This document shows positions 35,490 through 43,614 of a stretch of 64,000 nucleotides of DNA, one piece after another. Position numbers and translations under genes: made by a program. A model generated the notes under the pieces. It saw only the letters and a list, made by a program, of their open reading frames with translations. It searched no databases and was not told the origin of the DNA. This stretch comes from JAEULH01 sp963746275. GTDB lineage: Bacteria > Pseudomonadota > Alphaproteobacteria > Rhodospirillales > Defluviicoccaceae. The stretch covers positions 1 to 64,000 of the forward strand of contig CAVVAX010000008.1 of NCBI GenBank assembly GCA_963746275.1, written 5' to 3'. The stretch's first letter is position 1. Every line of letters begins with the position of its first letter.

Positions 35490-35935
35490 CTGGAATGCCT
35501 CAACAGGCCGTTTACAAGATTATCCAATTCGTCCTTCCAGATGCTTATGGCCAATTCAAATGTTCTCTGCCGATCTTGGTAACATCCGGAAGCGTGTACT
35601 TCAAAACTATGAACTCGCCGAACTCATTGGTACATCTCTTTCTGGAATTCCTTTGCGCTGACAAGCGTATTTGCAACGGTAGGGTTTTTAGTGAACTCCA
35701 GAACAAAATGTTTACACATTTGCCAAGTCTCTGCAGTGCTTCAAGCGCTCTCCATTCTCGCGAGCGTGAATATCTTCGCGTTTAATTCCGTATTTCTTCT
35801 TAGCCCAGTCAAAAATGCAGTATATTGTTACAGCGCAGTTGAAAGCATGATGACTTGTTCATCGGGATATTTCTCAAAGCTTCTTTCATTGTCGAGTTCA
35901 CGCTTGGCCTACAAAGCATGTCGCGCGGTTCCTTG
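35490..35935 (-). pseudogene. AT-rich cargo gene, multiply frameshifted, unknown function
   Basis: On the minus strand the frames splice into one plausible protein: RELDNERSFEKYPDEQVIML, then TIYCIFDWAKKKYGIKREDI, HARENGERLKHCRDLANV, CKHFVLEFTKNPTVANTLVS, AKEFQKEMYQ, then NEFGEFIVLKYTLPDVTKIG and ELAISIWKDELDNLVNGLLR. Four frame changes are needed over about 140 residues. The E-x-G-E-x-L-K-x-C-x-D-L-A-N-x-x-K-H-F pattern reminds me of a widespread small hypothetical family, but I cannot name it. Base composition is clearly lower in GC than the phage genes next to it, so it arrived separately as cargo. Start codon not found. Confidence 0.5.
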
Positions 35936-35984
35936 AGAGACCAAGCGTAGCGCATGGAATGTCTCCTGAAGCCTGACCGTGCCG

Positions 35985-36200
35985 TCAGCCCGGCCGTCCC
36001 AGGCCCTTGCTCGTCGCGAACACCAGCGCGCCGGGCCCGGCGCCGCGCAGCTCGCGGCGCACGTCGGCCAGGGCCGCCTTGATGTCCGCCTGCGCCCGGT
36101 ACTCGACGCGCTTGCCGTCGAAGAAGACCACGGCGACGCCGCTTGCCAGCGCCGCCTCGAGCGCCCGTTCGCGCGCCTGCAGCTCCTCGACGGTGGCCAT
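35985..36200 (-). CDS. Phage head-tail joining protein (gpW-like)
   Basis: 71 residues from ATG: MATVEELQARERALEAALAS, then VVFFDGKRVEYRAQADIKAA and LADVRRELRG. Size, coiled helical start, the short beta hairpin with YRA/D and the helical end match lambda gpW-type head-tail joining proteins, which seal the portal and bind the tail. It starts four bases after the capsid gene's stop, the normal phage order. This is the only prophage gene without an obvious frame break. Confidence 0.65.
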   Translation of the reverse strand: MATVEELQARERALEAALASGVAVVFFDGKRVEYRAQADIKAALADVRRELRGAGPGALVFATSKGLGRPG

Positions 36201-36203
36201 GGC

Positions 36204-37960
36204 CTAAGCCCCGGCGTCGTTGTACCAGCCGCGCCAGTCCAAAAACGCGACGCCGAAGTCATGGCGCACCTTGATCTGCGTGCCGTCGACCTCGAAGCCG
36301 ACGCGCGTCTCGGCAACCGGCCCGGCGTTGCCCTCGAGGTTCGCGCGCGACCAGGCCCTCGATGCCCTCGGCGATCAGGTACCAGCGCGTCGTCGACTTG
36401 GCGTCAAGGCGCGGATCGATGATCACCCGCAGGTCGCGCCACGGGTTCACGTCCGAGGACTTTGCCGGCGCGTACTGGCCGAAGAACTGCAGCAGCCCGG
36501 CCTCAAGCGCCGCCGGCGCCAGCACCACCGTCGGGTTGACGCCGATCAACCGGCCGCTGATGCCCGTCTGCTTGCGCATCGCCAGCATCGCCGCGCCCAG
36601 GTTGGTCGCCGGCACCGCGCCGCCGCTGGACTTGAGGTTGCCGTGGCTCGAGTGAAACAGCCGCTGGCCGTCCGCCAGCACCGGCCCCAGGCCGCGAGCC
36701 GCTGGTCAAGCAGGTCGACGCACAGGTCGGCCTCGAGCTGCCGCGCCGAGGTCGCGGCGATGTCGCCGATCCGCTGCAAGCGCGCCCAGGTCGTCGTTGA
36801 CCATCATCTGCCGGGTGTAGCCGAAGATCTTGCCGTAGGTGGCAACCCGGACGCTTTCGCCGGCGGCCTCGCCGATGGTGCCGCTGTGGAACTCGCCGTG
36901 CTCGTTCACCTGCTCGAGCGCCAGGTGATCGCCGAAGGCCACGTAGGTCTTGGCCCGGAAGTCCGGCACGCAGACCTGCCGCGCCAGCGACCGCACGCCG
37001 CTCGGCGGCACCTGGTAGGCGTTGCGCAGCGTCTTGCCGACGACATCGGCCAGGATCAGCGGAAAGTCGCTGGTGGTGTGCAGCGCCGGGCGATCAGGGT
37101 ATCCGGCGCGCAGGCTCGCCACCCGCGCCCCGGCATGGCGCAGCGCATCGGCCGCCATCTCGCGCAGGGACATGCCCGCGTACTGCCGGGCGCGGTCGGC
37201 CGGCACGTGCGCCGGGTTGATCCGGGCATACACCGCCTCGCCGTAGGCCGCGGCGCGTTCGGCCGGGTCGTCGTGGTCGATGACAACACTTACCGGGCGC
37301 GTCTCGGGCCCGGCGCGTTGGACCAGGGCGGCGAGCGCCGCCGCCGCGGGCGTGTTCGACGGTGCCGCCGAGCTCGATGATCGGCTCGGGATCGGCGCCG
37401 CCCATGGCGCACAGGCGCCGAATTTCAGCATCGGTATCTGCGCGGGTCGCAACCGCCGCGTCGGTCGTCGGTCTCGTCCATAGGTGCACCTCGCACGGTT
37501 GCGGCGGCGATCGGCGGCGATGGGAACCAATGAAAGCTCAAGCGGCTGCCAGCGGGTGGCGATGCGGACGCGCTGGCCGTTTTCGGTGGCGGCGGTCCAC
37601 TCGGCGACGTGGTAGCCGCACGAGACCTGCCGCAGGATGCCGCGGGCGACGTCGTCGAACACCGGCTTGGCGCGCTCGCGTGAACTGCACCGTGGCGGTG
37701 CCCTGGCGGCCGTCCACGCTGGCATCGGTGACGACGCCCAGGACGTCGCCGAGGTCGCGCTGATGATGGGCGTTCAACAGCGGCGCGCCGATCAGCCGCG
37801 ACAGGTCGACGGCCTCGGGGTCCATGCGCAGCCGCTCGAGGTACGGCCCGACCTTGTCGCGCCGCGGCACGTCGGCGCCGGTGCTGACCAGCACCAGCTC
37901 GGCAGGTCAAGTCGGCGTCGGCGTCGGCGGTGGCCGGGCCGAAAGTCGCGCGCGGCGGGT
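36204..37960 (-). pseudogene. Prohead protease/major capsid fusion protein, frameshifted
   Basis: Assembled over several frames. The N-terminal part, LVLVSTGADVPRRDKVGPYL and LIGAPLLNAHHQRDLGDVLG then FDDVARGILRQVSCGYHV, is a prohead serine protease with the catalytic-type His in LLNAHHQ and a Ser in QVSCGYHV. After a linker comes a capsid segment: SLREMAADALRHAGARVASL, LHTTSDFPLILADVVGKTLR, YGKIFGYTRQMMVNDDLGAL, IGVNPTVVLAPAALEAGLLQ and the end FLDWRGWYNDAGA. This fused architecture is known in tailed phages; the protease would free itself during head maturation. About six indels break it. Confidence 0.75.
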
Positions 37961-37989
37961 GATCATGCGGGTTGCCCTCTCCTGCGGCG

Positions 37990-39300
37990 AGTCTCGGCGG
38001 CCACCTGGTCGGGGTCTGCTGGCCCCACTCGGCGACGACCTGCCGGCTGGCTCTTGAAGCCGGCCTCAACGGCCAGCACGTCGCTCTGCACGTCCTTGAC
38101 GGGATCCACATGCGACCAGCACGGGCGCACCCATCGCACGCCCGGGTCCACGTCCGCCGGCAGCGCGCCGGCGAGCGCGGCCACCGCCAGCACCCGCCGC
38201 CACACCGGGTCCAAGAGCTGCGGCGTCAGCACGTGCGCCCGCCAAGCTTTCGACCAGCCGGCGGAACTCGATCAGCGCCACCCTGGCGCGTCGAGTAGTT
38301 GACCTGCCGGTCATGTCGCCGCTGACCTGCTCGTAGGTCAAACCAAGACCAGCGGCGATGGCGTGAAGTTGACTTGAAACGAAAGCCTCGTAGTTTTCGC
38401 CGCCGGCTTGCGGTGCCGAGAACTTGATGTCGGCGCCCGGCGGCAGAAACTGCGACCGTGCCCGGCTCCAGGCCCGGTCGTCAGCAGCGAGCCGTCGGCG
38501 GTGGCCTCGCCAAACGCCTGCCGTCCGGGTCCGTCAGGAAGCGCCGCGAACATCGCCTCGATCTTGGCGCGCATCAGCGCCGCGTCCTGCAGCTCGTCCA
38601 GGTCGCGCAGGCGCAGCAGCACCGGCGCCAGCCGGCTCATGCCGCGCACCTGGCCCGGCAGCACAGGCTTGAAGACGTGCAGCACGTCCTCGGCCGGCAC
38701 CCGGCTGGGCTCCAGCGCCGTGCTGCCCAAGGGATCGCCGGGCGCATGCCGGCTCACGTGGTAGGCCACCCTGCGGCCGAGCGCGTCGAACTCGACGCCG
38801 CTGACGACCCGCCCGCCCGCGCCCAGGTCGCGGTGCAGGGCCGCGTCGACCTGTTGCGGGTCCAGAAGCTCAAGCTGCAGCGGCACCGCCAAGCCGTCCT
38901 CGGGCAGGCGCGGGCGCAACCTGACGAACGCCTCGCCGGCAACGAAGCAGCTGCGCACGACAGCCTCTTGCAGGCCGTAGAAGTCCGTCAACCCGGCCGC
39001 GTCGGCCTCGGTGGCCCAGGCGGCAAACACCGCGTCGATCACCTCGGCGCCGTCGGCCGTGATCTGCGGCTTGATGCCGGTGCCAATGACGTTCGACGCC
39101 CAGGCCTCGGCGGCACGGGCCGCGTGCGGATCGTTGAGCACCGCATGCTGCGCCCGGGCGCGGATCGTCGCGTGCCCGGCGGCGGTCGAGGCGTTGATGT
39201 TGCTGAGCCAGCCGGAGCCTTGCCAGCGCCGGCCGCCGGCGGCGGCCTCGAAGCTGCGAGTACTAGGGGTTTTGCCGTTGCGCCGAGTAAAGGGCCACAT
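37990..39300 (-). pseudogene. Phage portal protein (lambda type), frameshifted
   Basis: The main frame gives 300 residues: SNINASTAAGHATIRARAQH, DPHAARAAEAWASNVIGTGI, VRSCFVAGEAFVRLR, LELLDPQQVD and VLHVFKPVLPGQVRGMSRLA, all typical of lambda-like portals that form the dodecameric DNA gate in the head. At about 38430 the frame changes and reads on in pieces: MTYEQVSGDMTG, then LTPQLLDPVWRRVLAVAALA and PCWSHVDPVKDVQSDVLAVE. Total would be about 430 residues. It follows the terminase directly. Confidence 0.8.
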
Positions 39301-39309
39301 ATGGGGGAT

Positions 39310-41010
39310 GTAACACGCCAGCGTTGTAGCTTACAACGCGGCCCGCTCCAACCACTTGCTGCGCACGACCGTAGGCCGCTTGGGCGCCGCCAGGGCGCCG
39401 GCGCGCAGCTCGGCTTCGCGCTGGTCCCACAGCTTGGCGCAGCCCGGCAAAGGCGGCGAAGGCGTAGACGGCGCAGTCCAGCGCCTCGGCCTGGGCGCCC
39501 GGCTTGCGCTCGAACCGCCGCACCGGCTGGCCGCGGCTGTAGCGGGTGACGCGGCGCTCGCTGGCCAGCTGCTCGAAGTAAACCGGCTCAAGGCTGTCCG
39601 AGAACCGGATGCACTGCCCGCGCGCCAGGCGGTTCAGCAGGCGACGTCTTGACGGTGTCGACGCCGACGATAATCAGCCGGCCGCCGCGCGATCTTCGAC
39701 TTCGACGCCTGAAACGCCGGGCGGGCGCCGGCGACGCCCTTGCCGGCCCACATCGCGCCGCGACGAGCCGCGGGAAGCAGAAGCCGGTAGACCGCGATCC
39801 GTGGCAGTGGCCGCTGTCGATGATCGCGGCGTCGACGCCCAGCGTGCCGCCCAGCGGATGCTTGCCAGCGGGTGCGCAGCAGCTGGTCCAGCTCGCGCCA
39901 GGTCAGGTCCTCGTCGGGCGATGCCCCAGACGACGTGATGGCCCAGCACGAACGGCGTGTTGTCGCGCGCCCAGCCGATCAGCGATGCCTCGAGGCGGTC
40001 GTCCTGAACGTCGCAGCCGACGGTCAGGTACAGCACCGCGGGCGGCATCGCATCGAGCCCGAACGGTTCGACCCGGCCGGCGAGGGCGAGCTCGTCCACC
40101 TCGTCGGCGGCGTCGGCCCAGCCCTCGGCCAGGATGGTGTTGACGAAGACGCGCAGCAGGTCGCTGTCGTCCTTGGCGGCGACGAACTCCGCGGCCAGCT
40201 TGCCCCAGACGGCGTTCGCGAGCGGGCTCACCAGCGCGTTGAGCTTGAACCCGGCGTGGCCCTTGACCTGCGGGCGCGGTGGCTCGCCAGCGGCCGGCGG
40301 CGACCATCGCCGGCTTGTGCCGCTCGGCGCACAAGCGCGTTGCAGTGCGGGCAGCGGTAGGCCGCGTCCTCGGGGCGGCCCGGCGGCCATTCGATGTGGC
40401 GCCACAGGATCTCGTTGAAGGCGCCGCACTCGGGGCAGGGCACCTCGTAGATGCGCATGTCGCGAGGCCGCGTAGGCGCGCAGGACGTTGCTGGTTTCGG
40501 CCTCGAGCGGCGTTGAGCCGATGACGATCTTGCGATCGGCGAAGCGACAGCGTGCGCCGCTCGGCCAGCATCAACGGCGAACCCTCGGGACCCGGCACCA
40601 TGGCGTCGGCCTCGTCGACCAGCAGCACCCGGGCGGTGTGCCGGCGCAGGTTCCGCGGCGCCTTGGCGGCGACGACCTTCAACGAGCCGCCGGCGAAGCG
40701 GCGCGACAGCATGGTGTTGCGCTCGCCGGCGGCATCGTCGGCCAGCACGCCGCGCAAGGCCGGCGAGGCGGCGAAGATCGGCTCCAGGTCGCGCACCACG
40801 TAGTCGCGGGCAGTCGGCCTCGGTCGGCTGCAGGACCAGCACCGGGCCGGGTCGTTGACGACGAAATGGCCGATCGCCGCGCTGAGCAGGGTGGTAAAGC
40901 CGACGCGAACCGGCTTGACCAGCGTGACCCGCTCAAGGCCGGGTCGCCGATCGCGTCGGCGACCGCGCGCTGGTAGGGGAACAGCCGCAAGCGGCCCAGG
41001 CAAGCGCGGT
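39310..41010 (-). pseudogene. Phage terminase large subunit (GpA family), frameshifted
   Basis: The DNA-packaging motor. Pieces in order: LVPPARLALS, AEEHVRLPEGATAL, LRLFPYQRAVADAIGDPAL, VTLVKPVRVGFTTLLSAAIG (ATPase P-loop region of GpA, a variant Walker A), APRNLRRHTARVLLVDEADA with the Walker B acidic residues, MRIYEVPCPECGAFNEILWR with a Cys pair, RCPHCNALV with the second pair, AGFKLNALVSPLANAVWGKL, and VGCDVQDDRLEASLIGWARD from the nuclease domain, ending with RRFERKPGAQAEALDC. At least six frame changes. Its N-terminal piece lies within the same ORF as the integrase remnant. Confidence 0.82.
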
Positions 41011-41099
41011 GGCGCCCTCAGGAAGGCGAACGTGCTCCTCGGCCCATTGCGGACAGCGCCAGCCGCGCCGGCGGCACCAGCGACCGCCGGGCGCGGGCA

Positions 41100-41496
41100 A
41101 GGGCGTCGGCGCCGCCCGCTCGTCGTGGCGCTCGCCCATCGGGTCCTCGCCGAGATCGATCCGGCGCTTGAGCCGCGCCGCTTCCTCGCGCGCCGCCGTC
41201 GTCGACCAGTCGGGAAAGCTGCCGATGGTCAACAGCCGGCTTGCGCCCGGCGAAGCGGTAGCGCAGGATGAAGGCCTTCGCGCCGCTGGCCGTGACGCGC
41301 GCGCGCAAAGCCGGCAAGCTCGCTGTCGTAGGTGATCTTGCTGCCGCTCGCAGGCGCCGGCAGCGCCCGGCACGAGCCGATCCCCGAGTTTCTCCGCCAC
41401 TTCCACCTCCGCACGTGGATCCGCAAAACGACCGACTGACTTTCCGTCCGCGGGTCTTATGCCGTCGGACGGGGTCAGCCGCTCGGTCCGGGCCAT
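41100..41496 (-). pseudogene. Tyrosine integrase, N-terminal domain only
   Basis: The DUF4102/arm-binding domain is readable across three frames: ALPAPASGSKITYDSELAGF, RVTASGAKAFILRYRFAGRK, LLTIGSFPDWSTTAAREEAA and KRRIDLGEDPMGER. It ends within about 120 residues and passes into the terminase; the catalytic R-H-R-Y domain is absent. So recombinase activity is lost. It lies 160 bases inside the right att site, a typical place. The ATG at 41496 is the nearest good start. Confidence 0.8.
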
Positions 41497-41518
41497 GTCC
41501 ACATCATGTCCACAGAAC
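41495..41518 (+). promoter_or_regulatory. Candidate integrase arm-type site, right
   Basis: ATGTCCACATCATGTCCACA then GAAC, the partner of the motif at 35319. It overlaps the predicted start of the integrase fragment, so it could also serve autoregulation. 138 bases inside the right att core. Confidence 0.4.
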
Positions 41519-41655
41519 CGACGACACTTCATGTCAGGCATTGTCGCTGAAGTGTCCGGGAACGTCCAGGAAAAAGGCGCGCTGTCAAACGGTTAGCGGA
41601 TGGCTTTCGCCGAAACCGTGGAACCCGAACGGGTTACGAGGCGGGAAAAAACGAA

Positions 41656-41701
41656 CTTCTAAGCAGTGGGTCGCAGGTTCGAGTCCTGCCGGGCGCACCA
41701 A
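41656..41701 (+). repeat. att site, right copy
   Basis: A 46-base copy of the 3' half of tRNA-Arg(TCT) including CCA and the following A. It lacks the 5' half, so it is not a tRNA gene. Defines the right end of the prophage remnant. Its T loop has the normal seven bases. Confidence 0.93.
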
Positions 41702-41811
41702 CTTGCAGTGTCCGCGCGGAGACGTTGCCGAAAATCGCGCCGGCCGCGGGGAACGCTGCTGCTTATGCCGTGGCGCCAACCGCGGAGGGCAGGGGCTCTT
41801 CCGGGACGGCG

Positions 41812-42308
41812 TCAGTTCAAGATGAACTGGCGGAAGAGGACCGCCGCGCGCCTGGTCCGGGGCGAGGGCCTGGTTAACAATAGCCGGTAAGTGCCTCGCG
41901 GACGCGGTCGGCGCCGGCCACGCCCACCAGTTCTTCCGCCCGCCGTTCGCGCAGATAGGCGTGCAGCGCGTCGATGATCGCCGTCTTGTTCTCCTCCAGG
42001 CGAGGGCGAAGCTCGGCGGGGAGCTCGACGATGATCCCGAGCTTCACGTAGCGCGGCCTGCGGCCCTCGTCCTTGAGGTCGGCGATGATGTCCGGAAAGT
42101 CGTGGTAGACGAGCTCGCCGCCGATTTCGAGCTCGACGACGCCCGGGTCGGGGAACAGCGCCGCTGTCGCAACAAGCCCGGCGACGACCACCGCCGCGGC
42201 TGCGCCCGCAATCATGTAAGGCCGCGGCAAGCACAGCCACCTACGGCGGCTGCCTTGGGCCGCCGCCTGCTCCGCCTGCTCCTCGCCTGTCGCTGCTGCC
42301 GCCACCAT
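41812..42308 (-). CDS. fliL: FliL-like flagellar basal-body protein, two indels
   Basis: One N-terminal membrane helix (YMIAGAAAAVVVAGLVATAA) and a periplasmic stomatin-like domain: VVELEIGGELVYHDFPDIIA, YVKLGIIVELPAELRPRLEE and LHAYLRERRAEELVGVAGAD. The main frame stops at LTGYC, but deleting one T and one G nearby restores IVNQALAPDQAR and AVLFRQFILN, the usual FliL C-terminus, to a stop at 41812. FliL surrounds the stator at the flagellar motor. No other flagellar gene is in the window; orphan fliL-like genes occur in alphaproteobacteria. About 164 residues when restored. Confidence 0.75.
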
Positions 42309-42403
42309 GACCGGGCGGCACTATACCTTAAGTGGGTGCCAACGCCGCAACCCCTCCGGCTCCCGAAGGACTCGGGGGCGGCCCGCAGGCGGCTCCGGGG
42401 GCT

Positions 42404-42865
42404 CTACATCGCGAACGTGCCAACGTCGCCAGGGTGACGCAGCATCTTGTCGACCTCGCTCTTGTGCAAGCTCTCCTCGGCGATCATCGTTCGGGCATAC
42501 TCCTCGAGCATGACGTCGCGGTCGACGACGACGCCAAGCAGCGACCTGTACAGGTCGAGCGCCTCCTGCTCGTGCTCCAGCGACTCGCGCAGGATCGCCC
42601 CGATGTCGTGCTTCTCGCTTTCCAGCAGGCGGCCGATCCCGAGCGAGGGGTGGCCGCCGAGCGCGGTGATGAGCTCGCCGGCCTGCTGCGCGTGCACCAG
42701 CAACTCGTCGGCCTGCTCACGCAGCCACTTCACGATGGGAATGCGGCCATAGCCGTAGACCATGAAGGAGTAGTGCGTGTAGCGAACTACTCCGGCGAGC
42801 TCTGCCTCCAGGATCTTGTTGAGAATTTCGACGGCCGCCTGTTTATCGTAACCGGTCGTGGACAT
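42404..42865 (-). CDS. Bacterioferritin-like diiron protein
   Basis: 153 residues from the ATG giving MSTTGYDKQAAVEILNKILE. Four-helix ferritin fold with diiron ligands in place: AELAGVVRYTHYS (Glu), REQADELLVHAQQAGEL (Glu and His), LEHEQEALDLYRSLLG (Glu) and IAEESLHKSEVDKML (Glu and His). It likely oxidises and stores iron or protects DNA; the heme-binding Met of true bacterioferritin is not evident. The longer ORF start has no homology. A ribosome site GAGGAGAAGCC precedes the chosen ATG. Confidence 0.82.
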   Translation of the reverse strand: MSTTGYDKQAAVEILNKILEAELAGVVRYTHYSFMVYGYGRIPIVKWLREQADELLVHAQQAGELITALGGHPSLGIGRLLESEKHDIGAILRESLEHEQEALDLYRSLLGVVVDRDVMLEEYARTMIAEESLHKSEVDKMLRHPGDVGTFAM

Positions 42866-43045
42866 GGCTTCTCCTCGCGTAATCGCCGCGCTTGTTATCG
42901 CGCCGCCGACCCCAGCGGCGCATCCCGTCGTCCGAACGAAGCATCTCGGTAACAAATTTGCGCATGCGACGCAAATTCCAAGCTCGGGCTTGTCGAAGCA
43001 GCAACTTCCGTGCCAGCGGATCCAAGGCAGTGCCCGCCCTGCGCG

Positions 43046-43513
<468 letters not shown>

Positions 43514-43614
43514 CGTCTCGACCTCCCATCGTTGAGCTGATTGCGTGGACCTGATTGCAGGCCGGCTTCGACCGCCCCCGTCCGCCGGCGGTACAGCCGC
43601 TCACGGCAGCCGGA

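Larger units (their letters stand above)
35207..41701. mobile_element. Prophage remnant integrated in tRNA-Arg(TCT)
   Basis: About 6.5 kb bounded by a direct repeat of the tRNA 3' end. All phage genes are on the minus strand in the order integrase fragment, terminase large subunit, portal, prohead protease/capsid fusion, head-tail joining protein, then an AT-rich cargo remnant. No repressor, replication, tail or lysis genes remain. The integrase N-terminus runs directly into the terminase, marking a large deletion. Frame breaks are several per gene, far denser than in the flanks. It cannot make particles; excision would need an integrase from elsewhere. Confidence 0.9.

Noticed and set aside
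41585..41779. Minus-strand ORF containing LVRPAGLEPATHCLE
   Set aside because: This peptide is the well-known artefact of translating the antisense of a tRNA 3' end; here it comes from the att copy of tRNA-Arg.
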